Assembly (NCBI RefSeq): GCF_902702915.1
Contig: NZ_LR738849.1
Coordinates: 2,806,001 to 2,870,000, forward strand
Direction: 5' to 3'
From: Desulfovibrio sp. 86
Lineage (GTDB): Bacteria > Desulfobacterota > Desulfovibrionia > Desulfovibrionales > Desulfovibrionaceae
Length of the DNA stretch: 64,000 nucleotides
Shown: piece after piece, positions 41,748-50,787 of the stretch
Layout: each line of letters opens with the position of its first letter
Numbering within the stretch: position 1 is the stretch's first letter
Translations under genes and position numbers: made by a program
Notes under the pieces: model-generated
What the model saw: the letters and a program-made list of their open reading frames with translations, nothing else
Told to the model about the DNA's origin: nothing
Databases searched by the model: none

Positions 41748-41888
41748 TGTAAAGAGCCTCCTGAAAACGCGCTGGTATTTCGCTTGGCAAGGCGCGATCT
41801 TTTTTTGAAGCAGGAGTGGACTCTTCCGTCCTTGACTGTTTCAAAAAAAGTGAAGCAATGCCGCCAAACGAAATAAATCAGCGTTGCC
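41748..41888. repeat. MITE-like repeat family C, copy C2
   Basis: Direct repeat of C1, about 830 bp away, same orientation. The right end aataaatcagcgtt is kept, while the left terminal repeat is eroded. It abuts the stop codon of the aminotransferase and its T-rich hairpin could serve as that gene's terminator. Confidence 0.85.
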
Positions 41889-43076
41889 CTAGCTGTTGTA
41901 CACCAGGGGCAAGGGTTCGCCCGGTTCTCCCGCCAGAGCGGTCCGGTACGCGGCCAGCCCCTGTTCCAGGTAGTCGCGCGAACCGCAGTAGCCGCCCACG
42001 GCGCACAGGCAGTCGTTGAGGGCGTAAACGCCCGCGATAACATCGGCCCAGTCCACCCATCCCATATGTCCGACGCGGGCCATACGTCCCTTGAAATGGT
42101 CCTGCCCGCCAGCCATGGACACGCCGTGCTTTTCCTGCGCCATGCGCAGAACCTCGACGCCATCGACGCCTTCGGGCAGCAGCACGCTGGTAATGCCCCA
42201 GGCAAAGTGTTTCTTGGCAAAAAGTTCCAGACCCATGGCCGTAAGGCTGGCGCGGGTCAGCATGGTCAGCGCCCACTGCTTGGCGTACAGGGCCTTGAGG
42301 CCGTTTTCCAGCAGCATGTCCAGGCTTTCCTTGAGACCAAGGATAAGCCCCACGGGCGAGGTAAAGAGGGTCTGCCCCTTGTGGACGTATTCCCGCTCTT
42401 TTATCAGGTTGAAGTAGAAGCAGCCCGGAGTCAGCTTTTCAGCACAGGCCCAGGCGCGTTCGGACAGGGCAAGCAGGGCCAGGCCGGGCGGCAGCATAAG
42501 GCCTTTTTGCGAACCCGTGAGCAGGCAGTCCACACCCCATGCATCCATGGGGCAGGGGGAAAGGCCCACTGCGGAGATGCCGTCCACCAGCAGCAGGGCC
42601 TGACTGTCGCGCGTGATGCGGGCCACTTCTTCCACCGGGTGCAAAACGCCCGTGGACGTTTCGGAAAGCTGTATGAGCACGCCTGCAATGGACGGATCGG
42701 CGTCAAGGGCGGCTTGCACGGCCTCTGCCGTGACCGCCTCGCCCCAGGGCACGATGATGGACTGTACCTCAAGGCCATGCGAAAGGGCGATTTCGCGCCA
42801 GCGCTGGCCGAATTTGCCGCCTTCGACCACCAGAACCTTCTGGCCGGGGGCAAAGAGGTTGTATACGGCGGCAGTCATGGCTCCCGTGCCGGAACAGGAC
42901 AGGGGCAGCACTGTGCTGGTTGTGCCGAAAAGCGTCTTGAGGCCGACCTGCACCTGCGCCATGATTTCTTTGAATTCGCCCTTGCGGTGGTGGATCATAT
43001 CCCTGGCCAGAACAAGGCGCACGCGCTCCGGCAGAGGCGTGGGGCCGGGGGTGAGCAGGCGAAACTTGTTGAGCAT
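41889..43076 (-). CDS. Class V aminotransferase (alanine-glyoxylate / serine-pyruvate type)
   Basis: 395 residues; gaggaa lies 7 nt before the ATG. Fold type I PLP enzyme: LLTPGPTPLPERV at the N-terminus, SCSGTGAMTAAVYNLF, HPVEEVARI, LLVDGISAVG, and the PLP Lys in TGSQKGLMLPPGLALLALS. C-terminal GQDHFKGRMARVGHMG. Such enzymes use glyoxylate or pyruvate as acceptor, or phosphonates; the exact substrate cannot be told. It is transcribed toward DUF1844 and argC. Confidence 0.92.
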   Translation of the reverse strand: MLNKFRLLTPGPTPLPERVRLVLARDMIHHRKGEFKEIMAQVQVGLKTLFGTTSTVLPLSCSGTGAMTAAVYNLFAPGQKVLVVEGGKFGQRWREIALSHGLEVQSIIVPWGEAVTAEAVQAALDADPSIAGVLIQLSETSTGVLHPVEEVARITRDSQALLLVDGISAVGLSPCPMDAWGVDCLLTGSQKGLMLPPGLALLALSERAWACAEKLTPGCFYFNLIKEREYVHKGQTLFTSPVGLILGLKESLDMLLENGLKALYAKQWALTMLTRASLTAMGLELFAKKHFAWGITSVLLPEGVDGVEVLRMAQEKHGVSMAGGQDHFKGRMARVGHMGWVDWADVIAGVYALNDCLCAVGGYCGSRDYLEQGLAAYRTALAGEPGEPLPLVYNS

Positions 43077-43441
43077 GTGGCTGTTCCTCGTGGTTTATGC
43101 GCCGGATGATGCGTGTTCCTGTTGCGCCGTAGATATACGGTTGCCGTTCCGTCCGTCGGAGAGCGACAGCATGAAGTATTGCAGGTCAGCAGTTTGCGCC
43201 CGCGAGCCTCCGGCGTCAAGCTTTTGCGGCCTATGCGGCAAGGCGGCCCCGGTGTTTTTCGGCGGGTTTTCCGGATTGCGGGCCCGTTGCCAGCCGGGTT
43301 GCCTGCATGGGTGCTGCCGGATATCAGCCAGGCAGCGCCATGTCGTCAGCTGGGCGCAGTGTGCGCCCGGCGCGCCTGCGCAACTGTTTTGCCTTGCAAC
43401 TGGGGAACCTTGCAACTGGAGAGCCTTGTTACGCAAAACTT
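43077..43441. other. 365-bp spacer without a supported gene
   Basis: It lies between the DUF945 gene's 3' end and the aminotransferase's start. Only low-quality frames are open. It contains a short tandem duplication (ccttgcaactgg twice at about 43392-43419). Confidence 0.5.
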
Positions 43442-44995
43442 TTATTGCTGCTGTTGCTGCTGCTGCTGCGCGTTCATGGCCCGTATGGTCTCAAATGTCA
43501 GGCGCAGCGTCTCCATCTGCTCCACAAGGGCGTGATCCCCTGGGCTGGCCGCTATGGTAAGCAGCATGCCGGGATTGTCCAGCATGGCAATGAGGTCAAG
43601 CACAAGCACCGTGCGCCCGGGAGTGGTCTTGATGTCAAGGCTGCCGGGCCTGGCGGCGAAGGCCTGCAGGTTTTGGCGTATGATCGCGTTCTGCGGGGTG
43701 TCCCTGATGCCGGGCAAAGCGGCGAGGGCTTGAATGGTGGCCGCCGCCTGCGGCGCGTTCGGAAAAAGGTTCAGCCCCGTCCATGCGACAGCGCCGTCAT
43801 CCTTGTAGCTCAGCGTGAAATCACTGAAGCTCTGGGTGAAAAGTTCCTCAACCACGCGGGAGCCAGGTTTGTCGTTCATGTTCAGCGAGCAGACGACCTG
43901 CCCCAGCCCAGGGGCGCGTACTTCGGCTGTTTTATGGCTGACGGTCCCCGTGGTGCGGGATTCAAAGACCATATCCATGTTCAGGGGGGGCAGGGTCATG
44001 TCCAGTATCGCGTAAAGCAGGCCGGAAGACGCGGTAAAGCCGGTGATGCTGCTTTTGGTGTGCGTGGGCGTGTTTGAAAACCACTCGAACTGGCTTTCCT
44101 TGACCTGCACGGTGCTCGTATCCACGGCAAAGGTCATGTCACTGGCCTGAAATTTGCGCAGCAGGGGCGGATCATAGTTAAGGATGGTTTCCATGAGCGG
44201 GATCAGCTGCTCCTGGGTTTCCTTTGCTTCAGGATTTTCACTGAGGGCCACAAGCTGGCGCATCATGTCCTCTTCAGGCAGGGCTATTCCTTCCTGAAGC
44301 AGGCGTCCGGCGGCCATGGTCTGCGCCCCGCCGATGCGGACTTCCATATCGTCAATGGCAAGGCTTGCTATGGAGCGTCCCTTCCAGCCGGACATGCGCA
44401 TTTCCTTGAAGCTCACCCTGACGGAGCCATTGGCGTCGATGATGTCCGCGCTGACAAAGTGGGCGCTGGTATTGTCCGCCCCCATCTCGTAGGTGGCGGT
44501 GATCATGTCGATGGGCTCGTGTCCTTCAAGGGCCTGGCCTATGACAAAGGGGGTGGCGCGGATGACGTCCATCTCCTCACGCTGCACCAGAACCCTGCTG
44601 TAGGGGGTTGTCATGGCGATATTGCGCACCACCACATTTTCGGCGACATCCAGAGGTTCATTGCCTTTGAGGATCATGAACCGCAGGGGCGTGAGGGCCA
44701 GCAGCATGCGCAGGGGCAGCCGAAAAGAGATTTCAGAGGCAAGCCATGTTTCGGGCCCGTTGGCCTGCTCGCCACGCAACGCCAGGCCACGGATGAAAAT
44801 TTCGCGCGTAAAGGGCGAAAATTCCACCTGATCTGCCGAAGCGGCATAGGGCTTGCCCTGAGGACTGCGGGACAGGTTGCTGAGCCCATTGAGAACCTGC
44901 TCCTGTATGGTGGAGCGCAGCCCGAATCCCAGGGCGGTCAGGCCGCCAGCGACCAGAATGGCCAGTATTATCAATGTTTTCAGCAGTTTTTTCAT
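43442..44995 (-). CDS. DUF945-like periplasmic/inner membrane protein with polyglutamine end
   Basis: 517 residues. N-terminal membrane anchor (KKLLKTLIILAILVAGGLTALGFGL) then a long periplasmic beta-rich region. Motifs are vaguely AsmA/YdgA-like: ADQVEFSPFTREIFIRGLAL, NVVVRNIAMTTPYS, FVSADIIDANGSVRVSFKEM, LDMTLPPLNMDMVFES. YdgA/DUF945 proteins are anchored proteins of unknown role. The C-terminus is MNAQ followed by eight Gln, encoded by a CAG/CAA run that could vary in length. Weak ribosome site (aaagga, 11 nt). It follows nadB by 79 bp. Confidence 0.7.
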   Translation of the reverse strand: MKKLLKTLIILAILVAGGLTALGFGLRSTIQEQVLNGLSNLSRSPQGKPYAASADQVEFSPFTREIFIRGLALRGEQANGPETWLASEISFRLPLRMLLALTPLRFMILKGNEPLDVAENVVVRNIAMTTPYSRVLVQREEMDVIRATPFVIGQALEGHEPIDMITATYEMGADNTSAHFVSADIIDANGSVRVSFKEMRMSGWKGRSIASLAIDDMEVRIGGAQTMAAGRLLQEGIALPEEDMMRQLVALSENPEAKETQEQLIPLMETILNYDPPLLRKFQASDMTFAVDTSTVQVKESQFEWFSNTPTHTKSSITGFTASSGLLYAILDMTLPPLNMDMVFESRTTGTVSHKTAEVRAPGLGQVVCSLNMNDKPGSRVVEELFTQSFSDFTLSYKDDGAVAWTGLNLFPNAPQAAATIQALAALPGIRDTPQNAIIRQNLQAFAARPGSLDIKTTPGRTVLVLDLIAMLDNPGMLLTIAASPGDHALVEQMETLRLTFETIRAMNAQQQQQQQQ

Positions 44996-45074
44996 GAGGG
45001 AGGTTTTCCTTTATATGATGGCTGGCTGGCGGTTGGGCCGCGCCAGCCTTGGCGACGCGTTACGGGTTTTGCGG

Positions 45075-46718
45075 TCAGTCCACCCGGTGGTGACAACCCA
45101 GGCTTGTGGGGTTGCGCATGGCTGCCTGGGTGATGACGTAGGCCGTCTGCGAACCGTGAAAAAGGTCCACCAGACGGCGGGAAATACGTGTATGCTTGTA
45201 AAAGTCGTGTATATGGCGCACAAGGTCGCGCATGTCTTCAAAGGCCCGGCGTAGGCGGGCCTCTGTGCGTGAAATGCCCACGTAGTTCCACATGGTGTTG
45301 CGGATATTGGCCCAGTCCTGCGCCACCAGGGCCGGGTCGTCGCGCCGCTCGTCGCCTTCATGCAGCCAGTCGGGGATGGAGGCGGCGAGTTTATTTGAAA
45401 GGCCGCGTTCGCTGTTCAGGCGGCGGGACAGATCCTTGCCGCAACTGACGCCCCACACAAGGGCCTCGAGCAGGGACGTGCTGGCAAGGCGGTTGGCCCC
45501 GTGCAGGCCCGTGCAGGCGCATTCGCCTATGGCGTAAAGCCCGCGCATGGAGGTGCGCCCGCGCACGTCCGTGAGCACGCCGCCGCAGAAATAGTGGGCG
45601 GCCGGCACCACGGGGATGGGCTCACGGCGGATGTCGATGCCCGCCTCAAGGCATTTCTGGAACACGGTGGGAAAGCGTGTGGGAAGGTCCTGCTGCACGC
45701 CGCTTACGTCCAGAAAGAGGCAGGGCGCGCCGTTGTGCAGCATTTCGTCCATCATGGCTTGCGACACCACGTCACGCGGGGCGAGATCCGCGCGCGCATC
45801 GTAATCTTTCATGAATGCCTGCCCCTTGTGATTGAGCAGGCGCGCGCCCTCGCCGCGCATGGCCTCGGTGATGAGGGAGCGGCGGTTGCTGCGCTCCTCA
45901 TACAGGGCCGTGGGGTGAAACTGCATGAATTCCAGATTGGCCAGCGACACGCCAGCGCGAAAGGCCATGGACACGCCCGTGCCAACGCAACCGGCCGCGT
46001 TGGTTGAATGCAAAAAAACCTGCCCCACGCCGCCTGTGGCGAGCACTGTCCAGTCGGCCAGGATGGTTTCGGGTTCGCCGCTGTCCTCGTTGAGCACATA
46101 GGCCCCCAGGCAGCGGTTATCGACCTCGTAGCGCAGTTGCGAATTTTTGGCGTGGTGGTGGCTTGTCAGAAGGTCGATGGCGGCGCGGCGGTGCAGTCGC
46201 GTGATGCGTGGGTGCGCCATGACCTGTGCCGTCAGGCCGTCCATCATGGCGCGGCCGGAATAGTCACGGCAGTGCAGGATGCGGGGGGCGGAGTGCCCGC
46301 CTTCGCGCGCGAGGTTGAAGCTGCCGTCTTCATTGCGGTCAAAGGGAACCTTGGCGCGCTCGATGAGCATGCTGTCAACGCATGCGGGGCCCTGACTGCA
46401 AAGAAAGCGCACGGCTTTTTCATAGTTGTAATTATGGCCCGCGACCAAAATGTCTTTTTCCAGGGCCAGGGCATCGCCCTGAGGTTCGGCCTTCTGTTTG
46501 ACCGGGCTGCTGGCAGTGTCGGCAGCCGCGTGCGCGGGGGTGTCGGCGCGGTAGATGATACCCCCTTGCGCCAGTTCGGAATTGCCGTCGGCCAGTTGGG
46601 CTCCGGCATTGATGAGAAGCACTTCATAACCGGCGTCGGCCAGGGTCAGGGCGGCGGTGCATCCGGCAATGCCCGAACCGATTATCAATACGGGCACATG
46701 ACGGCGACTGGCATTCAC
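45075..46718 (-). CDS. nadB: L-aspartate oxidase
   Basis: About 547 residues. GTG 46718 is chosen because gagg lies 8 nt upstream, just overlapping the nadA stop; a TTG ten codons earlier is possible. FAD-binding GxGxxG: VPVLIIGSGIAGCTAALTLADAGYEVLLIN, NSELAQGGI, REGGHSAPRILHCRD, WTVLATGGVGQVF, FMQFHPTALY, and ACTGLHGANRLASTSLLEALVWG. It oxidises aspartate to iminoaspartate for quinolinate synthesis; under anaerobiosis fumarate may be the acceptor. Third gene of nadC-nadA-nadB. Confidence 0.95.
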   Translation of the reverse strand: MNASRRHVPVLIIGSGIAGCTAALTLADAGYEVLLINAGAQLADGNSELAQGGIIYRADTPAHAAADTASSPVKQKAEPQGDALALEKDILVAGHNYNYEKAVRFLCSQGPACVDSMLIERAKVPFDRNEDGSFNLAREGGHSAPRILHCRDYSGRAMMDGLTAQVMAHPRITRLHRRAAIDLLTSHHHAKNSQLRYEVDNRCLGAYVLNEDSGEPETILADWTVLATGGVGQVFLHSTNAAGCVGTGVSMAFRAGVSLANLEFMQFHPTALYEERSNRRSLITEAMRGEGARLLNHKGQAFMKDYDARADLAPRDVVSQAMMDEMLHNGAPCLFLDVSGVQQDLPTRFPTVFQKCLEAGIDIRREPIPVVPAAHYFCGGVLTDVRGRTSMRGLYAIGECACTGLHGANRLASTSLLEALVWGVSCGKDLSRRLNSERGLSNKLAASIPDWLHEGDERRDDPALVAQDWANIRNTMWNYVGISRTEARLRRAFEDMRDLVRHIHDFYKHTRISRRLVDLFHGSQTAYVITQAAMRNPTSLGCHHRVD

Positions 46719-46728
46719 TGGGCAAACC

Positions 46729-47775
46729 TCACAGGCCGCATGCTTCAAGCATACGGGTTAATGAAAGACGGGCGGGGGGGCAAAGTTGCGCCTCAATCTC
46801 CAGAGGAGTGGCTTTTTGTGAAACAATTTCAGTCAGTATAGTCCAAAGCTTCTTTTCCGTCACCTTGGCCATATTGCCGCAAATGGCGTGGCCCAGGGGG
46901 ATAATGCGGCACTGGCCCTTAAAGTGGTCGGCCAGGCGGTGAACAAGGTTGTTTTCTGTGCCCACGATAAGTGTGGAGCCAGGCGCTTCGGCAGCCACGC
47001 GGGCCGCGTCCTTGATGAGAAAGGATGTGGAGCCCGCGCCGTCGCAGACGGCAATGACGTCTTCGCGGCATTCGGGGTGCGCAATGACGCGACAGCCGGG
47101 GTGGGCGGCGCGCATTTCGCGCACGTCGTCGGGGTCAAAGCGGGCGTGGATGGCGCAGCAGCCGGGCCAGAGCAGCAGTTTTCTGTCCAGGGCCTGAGTT
47201 TCCGGCTCGACCAGCCCCTTGGAACCTATGCGCAGCACGTGCCGGTCATGCGGCGGTATGCCAAGGGCCGTGGCCGTGTTGTTGCCCAGATGCCTGTCGG
47301 GCAGAAAGAGCACGCCGTCTCCCTGTTTCATGGCCCATTGCAGCATGACGCCCGCGTTGGCCGAAGTGCAGACCGCGCCGCCGTACTCGCCCACAACGGC
47401 CTTGAGGGCTAGGTCTGTGTTGACGTAGGCCAGGGGAATGATCCTGCGCCCGGTTGCGTAGAGCTGTTCCAGAACTTTGCGGGCCAGGGGGGCGGGCGTC
47501 ATTTGCGACATGAGGCAGTCAGCGTCCAGGCTTGGCAGATAGACGGACTGCCCTGGCTTGGCCAGGAGCGCGGCGGATTCGCCCATAAAATACACACCGC
47601 AAAAAACAATAAAGTCCGCGTCAACCTGGGGCACGCGCCGGGCCAGCTCCAGGGAGTCTCCCGTAATGTCGCAGTGCTGCACCACGGCGTCATTCTGGTA
47701 GTGGTGCCCCATGATGCAGAGTTTGTCGCCCAATTGTCGCTTGATAGCCTGAATTTCGGCACTGATATTTTGCAT
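46729..47775 (-). CDS. nadA: Quinolinate synthase
   Basis: 348 residues; aggaaaa precedes ATG 47775. Motifs: LCIMGHHYQNDAVVQHCDITGDSLELARR, FCGVYFMGESAALL, MSQMTPAPL, CTSANAGVM, FLPDRHLGNNTA, AHPECREDVIAVCDGAGSTSFLI, and three Cys expected to bind the [4Fe-4S] cluster, including the C-terminal ICGNMAKVT. It condenses iminoaspartate with dihydroxyacetone phosphate. Middle gene of the NAD operon. Confidence 0.97.
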   Translation of the reverse strand: MQNISAEIQAIKRQLGDKLCIMGHHYQNDAVVQHCDITGDSLELARRVPQVDADFIVFCGVYFMGESAALLAKPGQSVYLPSLDADCLMSQMTPAPLARKVLEQLYATGRRIIPLAYVNTDLALKAVVGEYGGAVCTSANAGVMLQWAMKQGDGVLFLPDRHLGNNTATALGIPPHDRHVLRIGSKGLVEPETQALDRKLLLWPGCCAIHARFDPDDVREMRAAHPGCRVIAHPECREDVIAVCDGAGSTSFLIKDAARVAAEAPGSTLIVGTENNLVHRLADHFKGQCRIIPLGHAICGNMAKVTEKKLWTILTEIVSQKATPLEIEAQLCPPARLSLTRMLEACGL

Positions 47776-47816
47776 GTTCTTTTTCCTGCGCTGAAAAGAT
47801 GCGGCCCTGAGCGGCC

Positions 47817-48704
47817 TCAGGCCGGCAGCAGCGTCATGCTGAAGTCCGCCGCCACTGCGGAGTGGGTAAGCCGCCCCACGGAGATGAAGTCTGGCCTGCG
47901 GGGGGCTGTAAGCGCGAGCTTGCGGATATTTTCAAGGCGGACGCCGCCGCTCACCTCGGTTTCAATATCAGCCGGGACAAGGGCCAGGGCCTCGCTCAGA
48001 AGCGGGCCTTCCATATTGTCCATCATAATGCGATCGGCGCGCGCCGCTATGGCTTCGCGCACATGTTCAAGAGTGCGGCACTCAACCTCGATGGGCGGGC
48101 AGGGAGCGTAGCGGGCGCGCAGGGTGGCCACTGCCGCCGTGATGGAGCCTGCGGCGTCAATGTGGTTGTCCTTGAGCATGAGCATCTCCGCAAGGTTTTT
48201 GCGGTGATTGCACGCGCCGCCCGCCTGAACGGCGTATTTTTCAGGCCAGCGCATGCCGGGAGTGGTCTTGCGGGTGTCGAGCAGGCGCACGCCCGTGCCT
48301 TCAAGCTCACGCACGTAGCGGGCCGTAAGGTTGGCTATGCCTGAAAGATGGGTTATAAAGTTGAGGATGACGCGCTCGGCCTTGAGCATGGCTACGGCGG
48401 GGGCCGAGATGCGGGCCACAACGGTCATGGCGGGCACGGGGGCTGCCTCGGCGGCCAGGGCCTGCCATTTGAAAGGTGAGCCCAGACTGCGGAACACCGG
48501 GCCGATGACGGGCAGCCCCACCACCAGGGTGTCCTGTTTGGCGCGTATGGCTGCGTTCAGATACGCGTCGGGAGCAAAAAGGCCCATGGCGGTCAGTTCG
48601 GGGCCGTCTTCTTCCAGGGCGAGGTCTATACATTGTTGGAGAAGCCGCTGTCCTTCAGGTGAAAAAAAAGCGGCCCAGGGCGTATACATTGCGCTTGTCC
48701 CCAT
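47817..48704 (-). CDS. nadC: Nicotinate-nucleotide diphosphorylase (carboxylating)
   Basis: 295 residues from ATG 48704, or 290 from the ATG at 48689 (gggga upstream). QPRTase motifs: ALEEDGPELTAMGLF, ERVILNFITHLSGIANLTARYV, LLDTRKTTPGMRWPEKYAVQAGGACNHRKNL, LMLKDNHIDAAGSI, IEVECRTLEH, RIMMDNM, EVSGGVRLENI. It makes nicotinate mononucleotide from quinolinate and PRPP. First gene of the operon, divergent from mgtE. Confidence 0.96.
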   Translation of the reverse strand: MGTSAMYTPWAAFFSPEGQRLLQQCIDLALEEDGPELTAMGLFAPDAYLNAAIRAKQDTLVVGLPVIGPVFRSLGSPFKWQALAAEAAPVPAMTVVARISAPAVAMLKAERVILNFITHLSGIANLTARYVRELEGTGVRLLDTRKTTPGMRWPEKYAVQAGGACNHRKNLAEMLMLKDNHIDAAGSITAAVATLRARYAPCPPIEVECRTLEHVREAIAARADRIMMDNMEGPLLSEALALVPADIETEVSGGVRLENIRKLALTAPRRPDFISVGRLTHSAVAADFSMTLLPA

Positions 48705-48948
48705 TTCTTACGCATGCTAAGTGAGAGGGCGCCCGATGTGGCCAGACGCCACGCGCGGCGTGTTGGCCCTCACACGGCGGAATGCGCCGATGTGCGGGTG
48801 TTTTGAAGTAGATAGAATGCCCAGTGCGTCGCGTCAAGCCGCGTGAACCTCGAGAGCATTTTCACATATGCGCCATTCCCTCGGTGAGGCGCATTTTCCG
48901 GCATTATTGCTCCTTCGGGACGTATTTTTTTTGGATGAAAGGCGCGCC

Positions 48949-50583
48949 ATGGCAGATTACAAAGATAAACAGCACAGCAGGGCCCAAGAGGGCATGGGGC
49001 AGGACGACGCCTGTGGAGTCCAGGCTGCGGTTTCGCGGCCAGACTCGCAGTCGGGCCTGCAGCCAGACATGTCCGCAAGTTCCGCGCCTGCAAGCCTCGC
49101 GTCTGAAAGGCCCGCACCCGCAAATCCCGCTTTCGGCGACAGTGAACGCGCCGCAGAAGTGAATGCGGATGCTGACCGCGCCGAAAACCGCGCCGAAGAC
49201 CACGTTGAAGACCGCGCCGATCCCGGGGCGGGGACTCCTGGGCACGCCTCAACGCAGGACGAGTCTGCCGCCAATACCTCTTTCAAAGATGATGAATACG
49301 ACGCCGACTATTCGGATCAGGAGTTTATTCATCCGGCCGATATGGCCGATCATCTGGAAAATCTCAGCCTTGAAAAGCAGGTGAGCACGCTTTCCAGCAT
49401 GTCCAAGGAAGATGCCGCCGATGCCCTGGCCGAACTTGACGGCAATGTGGCCGTTGACGTGCTGGAAAATCTGGATACAGACGTTGCCGCCCAGATTATT
49501 GCCGAAATGTCCCCGGACGACGCCGCCGACGTGCTGGATGAGCTGGACGAGGACCACCGCGACGCCCTGCTGGAAAAGCTGACCCGCGAAGACTCCGACG
49601 AATTGCGCAGCCTGCTCAATTTTGACCCGGATTCCGCAGGCGGGGCCATGAACACCGAGCTCATCCTGCTGGAATGCAACCAGACCGTGGATGAGGCCAT
49701 TGCCCATATCCGTTCTGAAATGGCCGAAAAAGAAAGCCCCTATTACGGCTATGTGGTGGATTCGCACGACGTGCTTGTGGGCGTGCTTTCCCTGCGTGAC
49801 CTCATGCTGGCCCGCCCCGGCACCATCGTGGGCGACGCGGCGGCCGGGCAGAGCGTCATCAGCGTCACGTACGACACGGACAGGCGCGAAGTGGCCAGCC
49901 TGCTTTCGCACTACAACTTCATGGCCATGCCCGTTGTGGATAATGACGGGCACATCATGGGCGTCATCACCTATGACGACATCATGGACATCATGCATGA
50001 AGAGGCCAGCGCCGACATGCTGGGCATGGTGGGCGCCGACCCGGAAGAAAGCGTGGACACGCCCTGGAAGGAGAGCGTGCGAAAACGCCTGCCATGGCTG
50101 TTCGTGAACATGTTCAACTCGGCCCTCTCGGCTTCGGTGGTGTACATGTTTGAAGGCAGCATAGCCGAAATGGCGGTGCTGGCCGTGCTCATGCCCATGG
50201 TGGCCAATCAGGCGGGCAATACGGGGCAGCAGGCCCTGGCCGTCATGATCCGCCAGTTGGCCACAGACCGCTTTGACCAGAAAAAAGCCTGGATGGCAGT
50301 TGTGCGCGAAGGCAAAATCGGCATTGTGACCGGTATTGTCATGGCTTTTACAGCCTTTGTGGGCGCGTGGATGTTCACGGGCGTGGCCACCATCGGCGCT
50401 GTCATGGGCGGCGCGCTTATGTGCGACATGCTCCTGGGCGCTGTTTCCGGCGGTTCGATACCGCTTATTTTTCGTGCCCTCGGGCGTGATCCTGCGCACG
50501 CATCCAGTATTTTTCTCACCACAATAACGGACGGAGCGGGATTTTTTATTTTTCTCGGGCTGGCGTCACTTTTTCTCTTATAA
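48949..50583 (+). CDS. mgtE: Magnesium transporter MgtE with long N-terminal extension
   Basis: 544 residues from ATG 48949 (gaaaggcgcgcc upstream). The first ~100 residues are polar, Ala/Asp/Glu-rich and probably disordered, beyond the usual ~450-residue family. Then the MgtE N superhelical domain (FIHPADMADHLENLS, SKEDAADALAELD, MSPDDAADVLDELDEDHRDALL), two CBS domains (YYGYVVDSHDVLVGVLSLRDL, MPVVDNDGHIMGVITYDDIMD) and five TMs with VLMPMVANQAGNTGQQALAVMIR. Mg2+ sensing gates the channel. Repeat B2 begins one base after the stop. Confidence 0.95.
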   Translation: MADYKDKQHSRAQEGMGQDDACGVQAAVSRPDSQSGLQPDMSASSAPASLASERPAPANPAFGDSERAAEVNADADRAENRAEDHVEDRADPGAGTPGHASTQDESAANTSFKDDEYDADYSDQEFIHPADMADHLENLSLEKQVSTLSSMSKEDAADALAELDGNVAVDVLENLDTDVAAQIIAEMSPDDAADVLDELDEDHRDALLEKLTREDSDELRSLLNFDPDSAGGAMNTELILLECNQTVDEAIAHIRSEMAEKESPYYGYVVDSHDVLVGVLSLRDLMLARPGTIVGDAAAGQSVISVTYDTDRREVASLLSHYNFMAMPVVDNDGHIMGVITYDDIMDIMHEEASADMLGMVGADPEESVDTPWKESVRKRLPWLFVNMFNSALSASVVYMFEGSIAEMAVLAVLMPMVANQAGNTGQQALAVMIRQLATDRFDQKKAWMAVVREGKIGIVTGIVMAFTAFVGAWMFTGVATIGAVMGGALMCDMLLGAVSGGSIPLIFRALGRDPAHASSIFLTTITDGAGFFIFLGLASLFLL

Positions 50584-50716
50584 AGCATTGTATCTTTGAA
50601 AAAAGGGACATGCTCCAAGGCTGCACGAGAGCGCAGCGCGCCGCGACGGGGCGTGGGTTCTGCCGAAGAACGCATTTTTCGGCAGAACGACGATTGAAAT
50701 GTGAAGCATTTCAAAG
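50584..50716. repeat. Dispersed repeat family B, copy B2
   Basis: Inverted relative to B1. The central hairpin gttctgccgaa/ttcggcagaac is perfect. Flanks gcgtgggttc, cgcagcgcgccgcgacgggg and gacatgctcc match B1 reversed. It starts directly after the mgtE stop, so it may form that transcript's 3' end. Confidence 0.8.
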
Positions 50717-50787
50717 ATACTCTGGTCTGGCTCTGCATACTCTGAACCTCCCGTTTCAGGCCGCCGAACCCAAGAGGGCTGGCAGGC

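Noticed and set aside
43095..43436. Minus-strand frame between DUF945 and the aminotransferase
   Set aside because: No ribosome site, and the composition is unlike a real protein (many Cys/Gln/Arg at random).
49249..50499. 416-codon minus-strand open frame opposite mgtE
   Set aside because: His/Gly-rich mirror of the mgtE codons, with no family features.
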